Below are positions 8,295-16,949 of a stretch of 64,000 bases of DNA, piece by piece. The notes under the pieces are model-generated. The model had not been told where the DNA came from, ran no database searches, and saw nothing but the letters and a program-made list of their open reading frames with translations. Both the position numbers and the translations under genes were made by a program. Location: NCBI GenBank assembly GCA_903847975.1, contig CAINFC010000216.1, forward strand, positions 42,862 through 106,861, written 5' to 3'. Origin of the DNA: an uncultured Acidobacteriota bacterium. GTDB lineage: Bacteria > Acidobacteriota > UBA6911 > CAINFC01. The first letter of the stretch is position 1. The number at the start of each line of letters is the position of its first letter.

Positions 8295-9736
8295 GTTTTC
8301 TGCAGCCGGTAGGGGGAGAGCGGGATCGAAAAGTCCGGCCGCTTCCGCAGGGGAAGGCCGCTCTTGTGCAGCGCCGCCGATAGCATGGCGGCCGCATGAC
8401 GGTTGGTTTCCGCAACCGCTTCTTCTTCGCGGATCCGCAGGCAGCTCCCGTTCTGGTAAACGATCTGCCCGTGGACCATGGTCAGGTCGACGGGGTGGGG
8501 CGACAGGTTGTAGAGGACTGCGGCCAGCGGGTCGCTCTGCGCGCCGGCATAGGCCATCCGGTCCAGACGCAGCAGCACCAGGTCCGCGGCTTTTCCGGGC
8601 TCGAGGCTGCCGATGTCATCCCTTCCGAGCGCCCGGGCTCCCCCCCGGGTGGCCATCCAGAGCGCTTCTTCCGCGGTGATCCAGGCCACGCCCGGCTCCA
8701 GGCGGTGCAGCAGCATGCACTGCCTGGCTTCCGCCAGCATGTGGGAGGAGTCGTTGGAAGCGGAGCCGTCCACCCCCAGGCCGACCGGCACCTGGCGATC
8801 GAGCAGCCGGCGGATGGGTGCGATTCCCGACCCCAGGCGGAGGTTCGAGGTGGGACAATGAGCGATGCTGGTGCCGGTTTGTCCCATTTTTTCGATCTCC
8901 GGTTCGTTCAGGTGAATGCAGTGGGCCAGCCAGATATCCTGCCCCAGCCAGCCCAGGTTCTCCAGGTAATCGAAAGGCCGGCAGTGATAGGTCTTCCGGC
9001 AATACTCTTCTTCGTCCAAAGTCTCGGCGAGGTGGGTATGGCAGGAAACCTTGTATTCCCGCGCCAGCCGGACGGTTTCCTTCATCAGTTGGTCGGTCAC
9101 GTTGAAAGGAGCGCAGGGGCCCAGGGAAATCCGGGTCATGGCCAGGGGAGCCGGATCGTGGTAGGTTTCCAGCAGGCGGCGGCAATCCTCCAGGATGGCC
9201 TCCTCGCTCTGGCAGATGTCATCCGGGGGCAATCCCCCGAGGCTTTTGCCCCGGCTCATCGACCCCCGGCAGGGCTGAAAGCGAATCCCTATCTGCCGGG
9301 CGGCATCGATTTGCCGATCGATGAAATGTCCGGAGCCGACCCGGGGAAAGAGGTAAAGATGATCGCTGGTGCAGGTGCAGCCGCTGGCCAGCAGTTCGGC
9401 CATGCCGGTCAGAGAGGCGGCGTATACGGCTTCCGGAGTGATTTCCCTCCAGATCTCGTACAGGGTCAGCAGCCAGGGAAAAAGCCCGGCGGTCTGCACC
9501 AGCGGGATGTTCTTGGTCAGCACCTGGATCAGGTGATGATGGGTGTTGACCAGGCCGGGAATCACCAGGCAGTTTTTCCCGTCGATGATCCGCTCGGCGG
9601 CCAGGGGCGGCTCTCCGGTGCCTACGGAGAGAATCCGCGGGCCCTCAATCTGGATGTAGGCGTCCGACAGGAGATCGCGCCGGTCGTTCATGGTGGCCAG
9701 CAGCTGAATGTTCTTGATCAGCAGGGTCGGGGGCAT
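8291..9736 (-). CDS. Amidohydrolase, 8-oxoguanine deaminase-like
   Basis: 481 residues; the ATG is preceded by AAGGAG. The metal-dependent amidohydrolase signature starts with NTHHH (H66, H68), then CHTHLAE and a late GLGVDGSASND with the catalytic Asp. RGSMSRGKSLGGLPPDD and NLSPHPVD are features I associate with 8-oxoguanine deaminases of the TrzN/AtzA/guanine deaminase superfamily. It would convert 8-oxoguanine to urate in the cytosol. It sits 51 bp downstream of the D-cysteine desulfhydrase-like gene on the same strand, suggesting one transcript. A related s-triazine or other purine-like substrate is possible. Confidence 0.8.
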   Translation of the reverse strand: MPPTLLIKNIQLLATMNDRRDLLSDAYIQIEGPRILSVGTGEPPLAAERIIDGKNCLVIPGLVNTHHHLIQVLTKNIPLVQTAGLFPWLLTLYEIWREITPEAVYAASLTGMAELLASGCTCTSDHLYLFPRVGSGHFIDRQIDAARQIGIRFQPCRGSMSRGKSLGGLPPDDICQSEEAILEDCRRLLETYHDPAPLAMTRISLGPCAPFNVTDQLMKETVRLAREYKVSCHTHLAETLDEEEYCRKTYHCRPFDYLENLGWLGQDIWLAHCIHLNEPEIEKMGQTGTSIAHCPTSNLRLGSGIAPIRRLLDRQVPVGLGVDGSASNDSSHMLAEARQCMLLHRLEPGVAWITAEEALWMATRGGARALGRDDIGSLEPGKAADLVLLRLDRMAYAGAQSDPLAAVLYNLSPHPVDLTMVHGQIVYQNGSCLRIREEEAVAETNRHAAAMLSAALHKSGLPLRKRPDFSIPLSPYRLQKT

Positions 9737-9787
9737 AAGGCTCCTTGGTAGTTTCGTTCGGGGGGACGGCCGAAGGAAAAAGTCGGC

Positions 9788-10783
9788 TCAGGCATAAAAG
9801 GGCGAATAATGGCTGGTCATCAGGCCGAAAAGTCCGCCGGTGTGAAGGAAGAGCAGTTCGGGATCCGGTCCGAACAGGCCTTTTTCCCATTCCTGTACCA
9901 TGCCGTAGAAGGCTTTGGCCGTGTATACCGGCTCCAGGATCAGACCTGTTTCCGCGGCCAGCCGGCGAATGCACAGGTGAATCTCCGCGGGGGCCTGGGA
10001 ATATCCCGAGAAAACGTAGCCGTCGACAATCCGTATTTCCTCCGGGCGGATGGTTACCGGGAGACGGAATCGTCGGACGGCGCGTTCCATTTCGCCCAGA
10101 ATGCGTTCCTGGAAATAAGCGGCGCTGTCGCAAATGTTGATTCCCCAGACCGGAATATCCCAATGCAGCAGCCGGGTGCCCAGCCAGAGTCCGGTGTAAG
10201 TGCCCCCGGAGCCGACCGCGCAGACCAGGCCTTTGACCGGCAGTGCGGCCTGCCGCACCTGGTGATAGATTTCCTCGGCGGCCAGAATGTAGCCGAAGGA
10301 TCCCAGGGAATTGGATCCCCCTTCCGGAATGATGTAGGGGCGATGTTCTTCCCGGATCAGACGGTCCGCGAATTCCTGCATGAGCTGGTCTCTGCGCCGG
10401 CTGTAGTCTTCGGCGGAAAGGAAGTGCAGGTCTGCACCCAGAACGCGGTCCAGAAATAAATTCCCTTCCAGGGGGGCATCCGCGCCGCCCCGGAGGAACA
10501 GGTGGCAGTTCATTCCCAGGGAAGCGGCGGCCGCCGCGCAGGTCCGGGCATGGTTGGACTGAATCCCGCCGCAGGTCAGGACCGAGTCGCACCCCTCGCC
10601 CCGGGCTTCGGAGAGCAGGAATTCCAGCTTGCGGATTTTATTTCCGCTGGTCAATGTACCGGTCAGGTCGTCTCTTTTAACCCACAGCGCCCCGCTGCGG
10701 GGCAGCAGGGAACAGGAGATTTTTTCAATGGGAGTAGGCAGTTGGGCCAGCGGCAGGCGGGAGGGATAAGGGATCGAGTTCAT
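9788..10783 (-). CDS. PLP-dependent D-cysteine desulfhydrase / ACC deaminase family enzyme
   Basis: 331 residues from the chosen ATG (a TTG 21 bases upstream is the alternative). The N-terminal WVKRDDLTG and SGNKIRKLEF carry the PLP lysine (K49) in the arrangement of D-cysteine desulfhydrase and 1-aminocyclopropane-1-carboxylate deaminase. CGGIQSNHAR, PEGGSNSLGS and VGSGGTYTGL are phosphate-binding and substrate loops of this fold-type II family. The likely activity is deamination of D-cysteine or a related small D-amino acid. The gene is the first of a two-gene minus-strand unit with the amidohydrolase. No Shine-Dalgarno sequence is visible at either start. Confidence 0.82.
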   Translation of the reverse strand: MNSIPYPSRLPLAQLPTPIEKISCSLLPRSGALWVKRDDLTGTLTSGNKIRKLEFLLSEARGEGCDSVLTCGGIQSNHARTCAAAAASLGMNCHLFLRGGADAPLEGNLFLDRVLGADLHFLSAEDYSRRRDQLMQEFADRLIREEHRPYIIPEGGSNSLGSFGYILAAEEIYHQVRQAALPVKGLVCAVGSGGTYTGLWLGTRLLHWDIPVWGINICDSAAYFQERILGEMERAVRRFRLPVTIRPEEIRIVDGYVFSGYSQAPAEIHLCIRRLAAETGLILEPVYTAKAFYGMVQEWEKGLFGPDPELLFLHTGGLFGLMTSHYSPFYA

Positions 10784-10792
10784 AGCCAAAGG

Positions 10793-10821
10793 ATTATATT
10801 CCAATCCGCCGGGTGCGTCGA
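10793..10821 (-). promoter_or_regulatory. Promoter for the desulfhydrase-like gene
   Basis: On the minus strand, TCGACG (10816-10821) is separated by 17 bp from a perfect TATAAT (10793-10798). The -10 box ends only 9 bases before the ATG at 10783, and no ribosome binding site is seen, so a leaderless or near-leaderless message is possible. Confidence 0.45.
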
Positions 10822-10953
10822 GGGTAAGGTTCCTGAGTATAGAACTGTATTGTGGGTCCGTAGTTTATTTGGTAGGATGTGTACTTTGCTTAAAGCGCGT
10901 GAGTATATAACATAATTAGAACTTCGGGATCCATACGGATTTAAGGAGTAGAA

Positions 10954-11232
10954 ATGAAGCAGACCCGGGAAGAACAGGAATCGGAATTGAAACGTCTGTT
11001 GCTGGAGAAGGAGAAACAGGAAAACAAGCTGAAGGAAATACAGCGAAGCCTGGACAAGCTGATCGCCGGCTGGAAGGCGGTGGAAGAAGAGCCGGCGGCC
11101 AAGCCGCCTGCTCCCGCGAAGAAGAGAGAAATCACCGTTACGCCGGAAGAAAAGAAGCGCCGCTCCGAGCGGATGAAAGAGTACTGGCAGGAGTACAGGA
11201 AAAAGAAAGCGACCAAGCCTGCCAAGGCCTGA
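10954..11232 (+). CDS. Small charged coiled-coil protein, function unknown
   Basis: 92 residues with a clear ribosome binding site (AAGGAGTAGAA before ATG). Residues 1-45 form a continuous heptad-rich, Glu/Lys-rich helix. A short Ala/Pro hinge follows (EEPAAKPPAPAKK), then a basic tail with TPEEKKRRSERMKEYW and KKKATKPAKA. The basic tail could bind nucleic acid; the TPEEKxxRSERM part loosely recalls histone-like or nuclease-associated-modular segments, but I do not recognise the family. The gene stands alone with AT-rich promoter-like DNA (10885-10920) in front. Confidence 0.7.
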   Translation: MKQTREEQESELKRLLLEKEKQENKLKEIQRSLDKLIAGWKAVEEEPAAKPPAPAKKREITVTPEEKKRRSERMKEYWQEYRKKKATKPAKA

Positions 11233-11824
11233 TTGCAGCAGGTTTATTCGGCTCCGGGGCCGCGGGACGCTTCCTGAATGAGTATAGAAATGAAAGCTCC
11301 GCCCGCCCCGCTGGGTTTATTCATCGTTGTGTTCCTTTTTCTTTTTGTACATAAAAGAAATACACAACATCCTTTCCTGGCAAACTCCTAAAAAGTCGAA
11401 ATCTCGTTTTGTTCTGCTGTTCCTTACGGGATTTGCGTGTGTACCGCACGGGACGAAATGGCGGATGTCGTACCGTTGTACTCCGACCTTGCCTTGTCGG
11501 GCCTCGCGTAATCCGGCCCAGGCTGTGATTCCGAGGCATAGTCCCATCGGGACGGCAGAACCGGACGAAAAAACGATTCTTTACGAAGCCATCATGACAG
11601 CTTCGCAAAAATTCCGTTTTGGAATTCAGAATCCAGAAGATAGAATTCAGGATAGGGGTAACCTGTTGAAAATATGTCTTTAATATTCTGGCTTCTGGCT
11701 ACTGGCTTCTGACTTCTGCATTCTGACTTCCTGTTTTTCTGACTCATTACGAAGCCATCATCTTTCCTGGCAGCATTCGCTTTTCTTCCCGGTCATTCCC
11801 GGGGTTGCCCGATGAAAGGCCCGC
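11233..11824. other. 592-bp gene-free region with structured and repeated DNA
   Basis: Short open frames here look like chance: low-complexity translation, no ribosome binding sites, overlapping on both strands. The region holds alternative hairpins CCGAC/GTCGG (11483-11500) and GGGCC/GGCCC (11499-11519), a GTCCC-ATC-GGGAC hairpin (11541-11553), a 15-bp direct repeat TTACGAAGCCATCAT (11581-11595 and 11747-11761), and an 11-bp repeat CTTTCCTGGCA (11372-11382 and 11762-11772). It may be a degenerate mobile element or an unrecognised RNA. Confidence 0.5.
11621..11732. repeat. Imperfect inverted repeat with TTCTGG/CCAGAA units
   Basis: The left arm GGAATTCAGAATCCAGAAG (from 11621) faces a right arm rich in CTTCTGGC, CTTCTGAC and ATTCTGAC (11685-11732). 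The element lies between the two copies of the 15-bp direct repeat TTACGAAGCCATCAT. It differs in sequence from the CTTCCTGTGA palindrome family. Confidence 0.6.
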
Positions 11825-12832
11825 TCAACGAAACTTCTTGATGTAGTCCATGAAAAGTCGGGCCGTGCGGTCCAGGTTTTCCACGCTCCCCCCGCCTTCC
11901 AGCACCTCGCACATCTCGTAGGCAATATATCCCTGGTAGCCGATTTCCCGCAGGGTGGAAATGAAGCTGTCGTAATCGACCAGCCCGGGCCCCATCGGGA
12001 TGGCCCTTTCCACGGCCTCCGCTTTCAGGTAGTTGGTCAGCTCCAGGGAGTAATTGAACCGCGGGTGGCGGACATATTGCGCTGTAGTGGTATGGACAAT
12101 GAAGGGCTTCATGGTGAGTATGGACTGCCGTATTTCCTCTTTGCTCAGCCCCTCCAGGGTGGGCGACCAGGCGTCCCAGGCGGACTTCACGTTGGGCAGG
12201 TTGACTTCCTTGAGCAGCCAGGACATGACGTCGTGGTGCAGGGCGATGTCGTGGTGGTTCTGGACGGCGAGGGTTATGCCGTATTTGGCGGCCTGCGCTC
12301 CGGCCAGCTTCAGCCCTTCGAGCACGGTGGCGTACTGCTTGTCATAAGGGATGCCGCTGCGTTCATACCCGGTATAAATCCGGATCATATTGGTTCCCAG
12401 GTCAGCGGCCATTTTAGACAGCTCGCCGATATACGCAGCCTGTATCTCCAGGTGGGGAATTCCGGCGCGATCAATTCCGGCGGTGAAATCCGAATAGGCT
12501 GCCAGGCAGACCAGCTTGAGCCCCAGTTCCTCGATGCGGGCCCGCAGCCGCTTGCGGGCGGCGGCGTCGTAGTCCAGCAGGGAGAGGTGAGGCCTTTTGG
12601 CTACCAGCATGACTCCGTCGTATCCGAACTGCTTGGCTTTGACCAGAAACTCCTCCACGGGAAGAGTGGCCTGGCCGCGCCAGATGCCGGCGTAGCTGAT
12701 GGAGTGCAGGCAGGTCTTGAGCTTGAAGTCGGCCGGATTCCCGGTGGGAGTCGGCGGCTGGCCCATCAGCAGGGAACTGCAGCAAAAGGCGGCAAAAAGA
12801 ATAAAACAGAAGGACAGGGGAATGGCTCTCAT
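11825..12832 (-). CDS. Secreted sugar-phosphate-isomerase/epimerase-like TIM-barrel protein
   Basis: 335 residues from an ATG with AAGGAG upstream. The N-terminus is a hydrophobic signal peptide (MRAIPLSFCFILFAAFCCSS). The mature part follows the AP-endonuclease-2 / xylose-isomerase-like TIM-barrel pattern: FGYDGVMLVAKRP, AADLGTNMIRIYTG, YGITLAVQNHHD (metal-ligand region), NVKSAWDAWSP and IAYEMCEVLEGGG. Homologous cytoplasmic proteins isomerise or epimerise keto-sugars. Exported versions occur often beside Gfo/Idh/MocA proteins in Acidobacteriota and Planctomycetota, but the substrate is unknown. It is downstream of the AsmA gene on the same strand with a gap of about 100 bp. Confidence 0.8.
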   Translation of the reverse strand: MRAIPLSFCFILFAAFCCSSLLMGQPPTPTGNPADFKLKTCLHSISYAGIWRGQATLPVEEFLVKAKQFGYDGVMLVAKRPHLSLLDYDAAARKRLRARIEELGLKLVCLAAYSDFTAGIDRAGIPHLEIQAAYIGELSKMAADLGTNMIRIYTGYERSGIPYDKQYATVLEGLKLAGAQAAKYGITLAVQNHHDIALHHDVMSWLLKEVNLPNVKSAWDAWSPTLEGLSKEEIRQSILTMKPFIVHTTTAQYVRHPRFNYSLELTNYLKAEAVERAIPMGPGLVDYDSFISTLREIGYQGYIAYEMCEVLEGGGSVENLDRTARLFMDYIKKFR

Positions 12833-12930
12833 GAAAGCTTGCTCCTTGATATGCAAAAGATTAATTGCGTTTCTCTCCCGGTATCCGTGGTGCGGCAACC
12901 GATCTGGTCGCGCAGAATTCAGGTCAGTTT

Positions 12931-14562
12931 CTATAATATGACTTCCAGGTTGTCCAGCGTGCCGCGCACCCGGAAGGGAGGGGCACTCTGAACGGCTCCG
13001 GAGACGACCCCCATAATGGCTCCGAAAAGGGAATCCTGGCCCCGCGAAGGAGCCTGCATCTTAGGCTGTACCTGGTAGTCGAGAAAGCCCTGGGTGGTAA
13101 AGGATCCGTCCAGCAGCAGGGTTAGCAGGCCGGCGCGGGCCTCCATGGACCTGCTTTTTACTTCCTTTCCCGTAAACCGATAGTCGGACTGCACATTCAG
13201 GTCGCTCGACAGCTTTTCGTCACCGGAGGCGATCCGGGTCAGGGTGTTCAGGAATTTCAGCTTTTCCGAGAGCTCGAAGGTATTGATTTTTCCTTTTTGA
13301 ATGGTGAAGCGGCCGTCGGCGCGCAGGTTCTGGATGGACTGCTCACGGTGAAAGTCGAGCCCGGCCCCCTGGAGGTTTCCGGTCAGGTCCAGAAGACCTT
13401 CCATGCGCGGCTTGCCGGAAGCGGAGGCGAAAATCAGACCGAGATCCGCCTGCCGGATTTCGACTTTGAGCTGGTACTCCGGAAGACGGGAGCCCGGGAG
13501 AATCTGTCCCGAAGATTTAAGCTGGCCGCCAAAAATCTGACCCTGGAGCTGGGGAATGACCAGCTGATTGTCGGTCCAGCGGAGCTGCATGACCACCTGC
13601 TCCGCATTCCGGGGACCGATCCCCAGCCGTTCGACCGCCAGAGTGCCCTGGATGTCCGAGGCGCTGGAAGGGGAAGAGGTCAGGCTTTTGCCGCCGGCGG
13701 GAATGGCGACGGAAGTTTCCTGGACCAGGTTTCTCCATCTCTCGATATTTTCCAGCTTCAGCTCCGGGCTGCGCAATTCAAAACGGACGATCGGTTCCAG
13801 AAAAGAGTTGACCTGGATATTCCCTTCAAACGTGCTGTTGTCCAGCCTGGCTTTTACCTGCTCGATAAGCAGGCGGTTCTGGACCAGGCGCGCCAGCCCC
13901 TCATCAATCAGCAGGGGCGGGGTCAGCCGGCTGAGTTGAATCGTGGCCCCTTCCAGGTTGACTTCCGCCTGGGCGCTCAGAAAGGGGTTTCCTTCCGGAG
14001 GATCGGGATCCCAGAACCGGGCCCGGATATTTTGAATCTGAAAGGCCGGACGGGACGAGGAGCTGTCATCCCAGTATCCTACGGTCATTTCGTCCAGTTG
14101 CACGTTCAGGCCTTTGGGGAAGCCGGCTTCATTCCGCTCGCCGGCAGGAGAAGTGCCGGCCGGCGAGGTCCCTGGCGCGGCATCCTCTTTCGGGGCTTTC
14201 TGGCTCAGGACTTCCCTGTTGAGCTGCAGGACCGGCTTGGAAATCCGAATGGACTCCACCTCCGTTTTCCCCCGCAGGTAGGCGAGGGGGTCCACATGGA
14301 TCTCGACGGAGGGGGAGACCATAAGGTCCATGCCGGCCGGCAGGCGCGAGTCCTGAATGTGAAGGTTTTCGATTTGCAGCCGAAAAGACGGGATGGTCTT
14401 GAGCTGCAGGCGGTCAAAGGAAACCTTGCGGCGCAGAACCTGCTCCAGCTTGGACTGCACCAGCGGCCGGAAGTGGTTCGCATCCATCAGAATGGGAATA
14501 CAGAGAAGGGCAATCAGCACCAGGATCAGCACTGCGCCCAGCACGGCAATGGCTTTTTTCAT
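12931..14562 (-). CDS. AsmA family protein
   Basis: 543 residues from an ATG giving MKKAIAVLGAVLILVLIAL, a single N-terminal membrane anchor. The AsmA N-terminal pattern follows (LMDANHFRPLVQSKLEQVLRRKVSFDRL), then a long repeated beta-strand region and an AsmA C-terminal block (FTIQKGKINTFELSEKLKFLN..., LDGSFTTQGFLDYQV). AsmA/TamB-like proteins span the periplasm and are linked to outer-membrane assembly or phospholipid transport. A low-complexity insert (about residues 150-170, with duplicated GTSPA) interrupts the N-terminal half. The upstream in-frame start at 14712 would place extra residues before the anchor and was not chosen. Confidence 0.83.
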   Translation of the reverse strand: MKKAIAVLGAVLILVLIALLCIPILMDANHFRPLVQSKLEQVLRRKVSFDRLQLKTIPSFRLQIENLHIQDSRLPAGMDLMVSPSVEIHVDPLAYLRGKTEVESIRISKPVLQLNREVLSQKAPKEDAAPGTSPAGTSPAGERNEAGFPKGLNVQLDEMTVGYWDDSSSSRPAFQIQNIRARFWDPDPPEGNPFLSAQAEVNLEGATIQLSRLTPPLLIDEGLARLVQNRLLIEQVKARLDNSTFEGNIQVNSFLEPIVRFELRSPELKLENIERWRNLVQETSVAIPAGGKSLTSSPSSASDIQGTLAVERLGIGPRNAEQVVMQLRWTDNQLVIPQLQGQIFGGQLKSSGQILPGSRLPEYQLKVEIRQADLGLIFASASGKPRMEGLLDLTGNLQGAGLDFHREQSIQNLRADGRFTIQKGKINTFELSEKLKFLNTLTRIASGDEKLSSDLNVQSDYRFTGKEVKSRSMEARAGLLTLLLDGSFTTQGFLDYQVQPKMQAPSRGQDSLFGAIMGVVSGAVQSAPPFRVRGTLDNLEVIL

Positions 14563-14755
14563 AATCGATTGTTCGCTTTCCTGCCGGCAACCGCCCGCTG
14601 CTTCCCGACTCGCCGAAATCCGGCGGAGCCGTTGCCGTATCGCTCCTAAATACATAATTCTGCCATAGGAAACGGGCAAAGGGAAATCAAGGTGGAGCCA
14701 TGCATTCCACACGAAGATAACTTATAATCCGGAAAAGCCGGACCAGGAGTATAAA

Positions 14756-15595
14756 ATGAGCGACAGCGGTTATTGGCAGGAAACGTTTGATCTGCAGGAC
14801 CCGGGCCTTCCGCCGGTCCTGGACGAATTGCCCTTCTGGTCGGCTCCGTTCGGGTTGCGGCTTATGGAGGCCATACCCTACCGGCGCGGGCAGCGGGCTC
14901 TGGATATCGGCTGCGGCACCGGATTTCCTTTCCTGGAACTTGCCATGCGCCTGGGGCCGTCCTGCTTCGTGGCAGGATTGGAGCCCTGGGCCGGAGGGCG
15001 GCAGAGGGTCCGCCAGAAGCTGGATCGCTACCGGCTCGACAATGCCCTCGTCGTGGCGGGGTGCGCCGAGGAGCTGCCATTTCGGGAGGAAACGTTCGAC
15101 CTGCTGGTCTCCAACAACGGCTTGAACAATGTGCAGGACTTGAGCCGGTCGCTCGGGGAGTGCCGCCGCGTGTGCCGCGCGGGCGGGCGGCTGATTTTCA
15201 CCGCCAACACCGATCGCACCTTTCACCGCTTCTATGCTCTATTGGCCGGGGTGCTGACGGAGCTGGGCCGGCCGGACCTCTGCGGCGGCATGGAGGAGCA
15301 CATCCGGCGGAAAAGGCCGTCCGTGCCGGTGTGGGAAACCACTCTGGGGCAGAATGGCTTTGTCGTGCAGGCCGTGCAGGAGGACTCTTTCTCCTACCGC
15401 TTTGCGGACGGGACGGCCCTTTTTCGCCACTTCTTCATGAAGCTTGCCTTTTTGCCGGCCTGGAAGGAGGTCGTCCCGGAGGAAAACCGGCCGGCGGTTT
15501 TCTCCCGGCTGGAATATCTTTTGAACCGGGAGGCGGAACCCGGGGGAATCTGCCTGCCGGTGCCGTTCCTGCTCTTCGACTGCCGGAAGAAGTAG
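14756..15595 (+). CDS. Class I SAM-dependent methyltransferase
   Basis: 279 residues; AGGAG precedes the ATG. Motif I is ALDIGCGTGFPFLELA, followed by an acidic end of strand 2 (AGLEPW), motif II-like FDLLVSNNGLNN and motif III-like CRAGGRLIFTAN. The order fits UbiE/methyltransferase-11 proteins. The substrate is not indicated. The gene is divergent from the AsmA gene, and a TATAAT at 14723-14728 probably marks its promoter. REP-like palindrome copy B lies just downstream, between it and the convergent PilZ-fusion gene. Confidence 0.85.
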   Translation: MSDSGYWQETFDLQDPGLPPVLDELPFWSAPFGLRLMEAIPYRRGQRALDIGCGTGFPFLELAMRLGPSCFVAGLEPWAGGRQRVRQKLDRYRLDNALVVAGCAEELPFREETFDLLVSNNGLNNVQDLSRSLGECRRVCRAGGRLIFTANTDRTFHRFYALLAGVLTELGRPDLCGGMEEHIRRKRPSVPVWETTLGQNGFVVQAVQEDSFSYRFADGTALFRHFFMKLAFLPAWKEVVPEENRPAVFSRLEYLLNREAEPGGICLPVPFLLFDCRKK

Positions 15596-15647
15596 CTTTA
15601 ACGCTGCGGTAAAAGGTGCCACCCTATCCTTGCGAAACGCCCTTTCG

Positions 15648-15733
15648 CTTTTCTTTCCGCTCTTCCTTTCTTCCTGTGAGTTCATGCCCTTGACAGGAAG
15701 ACGGGAAGATCAGGAAGGAAAGAAGAAGGAAAG
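15648..15733. repeat. REP-like intergenic palindrome, copy B
   Basis: The left arm ends in CTTCCTTTCTTCCTGTGAG and the right arm starts ACAGGAAGACGGGAAG and runs on through AGGAAGGAAAGAAG. It lies between two convergent genes and ends 4 bp from the next stop codon. Confidence 0.8.
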
Positions 15734-15737
15734 CCGG

Positions 15738-16892
15738 TCAGGACGGGATTTTTTCGATTTCCTCGAGAAGCCTTTTGGGGGTGGCGATGGAAACATCCAG
15801 CTGGACGTTTACTCCCTGGCTGGTCAGCGCTTCCCGCAATCCTTTTTCCTGGAGGCCGGCGACGGCTATGACCGGAAGGTCCTGATAGTGGGCTACGGAG
15901 CGCACAAACCGCAGAAGAAAGAAACTGGGGTCCGCGACCGCCTCGACCATCAGGACCAGGCAGGAGAGATCCATTCCTTTCCGCAGCGCCGATAAGGCAT
16001 CCGGGATGGTGCTGATCGCAATGGCTTTGTGGCCGGCATAAGTGAGTGCGTGGGAAAAATACTGGACGTTGCAGTTGGGGGACAGGCGGCCGCCGACCAG
16101 CAATACCCGCTTTTTGGTGTTGGGAGCGGGCTCCAGGATATTCCGGGCGACGTACCTGCGAATCGCATCCCGGTCTTCGGTCTCCAGGCCGGAAAACTGA
16201 ATCCCGATTCCCACGGCTTCCAGTTCATATTGAATGACCGCCGTGAGCGTCAGGAACCTTTCCTCCAGGGGAAACTGGACGGTGATCGATTCTCCGGGAG
16301 CGAAAGCGCCATCGGACATCAGAAACATGCCTCCTTCGCTCATGTCCACTCCTTTGGCGGACCGGGTCCCGTTGATCAGAACGGTCTCCTTGTAGCCCAC
16401 CCGGGTATGGCCCCGAAAGTCGTTTTCGGCGGGCTTGAGCTCGACGGCCACGCTCCGGGCGAACCCGGCTACCTTGTCGGCATGGGCTCCAAACCCCACG
16501 CTCAGCTGCATGAGGAAATTCCGGAGCTCCGGGTTGGTGTCTTTCAGGGCGGTGATCCAGTATCTTTCCGCTTCGCTGTTTTCGAAGTGGTAGATATGGT
16601 TGACCAGCTCGGTAAAGGAAAGGTCCGCGGTTTTCAGCCAGGCAATTTTTTTCAGCGTGGCGTTGATCTCCGAAAGGTTGATTCGGGCCTCCTTGAACAC
16701 TTTGGGGGCGGACTCCATGATCCGCCTTTCCATGCGCACGAATTGAACATGGGAATTTTCCTCCTGGTGCATCGATAGGAAGAAATCCGCTACCTGCTTG
16801 TATTCCAGGTGGTTTTCATACTGGTGGTAATAGAAAGAAGCCATTTCCGATTCGACCCGCTCGAGCAGGTCCAGAAGTTTGCTGATTCTCAT
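15738..16892 (-). CDS. Ferritin-like / PilZ / receiver-like three-domain fusion
   Basis: 384 residues. Residues 1-150 are helical and ferritin/rubrerythrin-like, with E16 and an ExxH pair (E45, H48); the second half retains an Glu-rich helix (ENSEAER) but the second ExxH is replaced (GAHADK), so the metal site may be incomplete. Residues about 158-255 form a PilZ domain with both c-di-GMP motifs: RGHTR (R160, R164) and DMSEGG (183-188). Residues about 261-384 resemble a response-regulator receiver (KRVLLVGG...), but the phosphoacceptor position reads LVLMVEA without Asp, so it is probably a pseudo-receiver. The protein could link c-di-GMP to redox or metal sensing; this is inference. It is a single gene between a convergent methyltransferase and the photolyase. 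Confidence 0.7.
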   Translation of the reverse strand: MRISKLLDLLERVESEMASFYYHQYENHLEYKQVADFFLSMHQEENSHVQFVRMERRIMESAPKVFKEARINLSEINATLKKIAWLKTADLSFTELVNHIYHFENSEAERYWITALKDTNPELRNFLMQLSVGFGAHADKVAGFARSVAVELKPAENDFRGHTRVGYKETVLINGTRSAKGVDMSEGGMFLMSDGAFAPGESITVQFPLEERFLTLTAVIQYELEAVGIGIQFSGLETEDRDAIRRYVARNILEPAPNTKKRVLLVGGRLSPNCNVQYFSHALTYAGHKAIAISTIPDALSALRKGMDLSCLVLMVEAVADPSFFLLRFVRSVAHYQDLPVIAVAGLQEKGLREALTSQGVNVQLDVSIATPKRLLEEIEKIPS

Positions 16893-16949
16893 GGATCCTT
16901 TTTGATTGAGGGTGTAAGAGTGTGGTGGACGGGGCCGGATTCCTTCCCG

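Noticed and set aside
11321..11683. Two overlapping open frames of 95 and 118 codons in the 11.2-11.8 kb gap
   Set aside because: They overlap on opposite strands, lack ribosome binding sites, and their translations follow hairpin-rich DNA; treated as non-coding.
11372..11772. Insertion sequence
   Set aside because: Direct and inverted repeats are present, but there is no transposase frame and the repeats do not form clean terminal ends.
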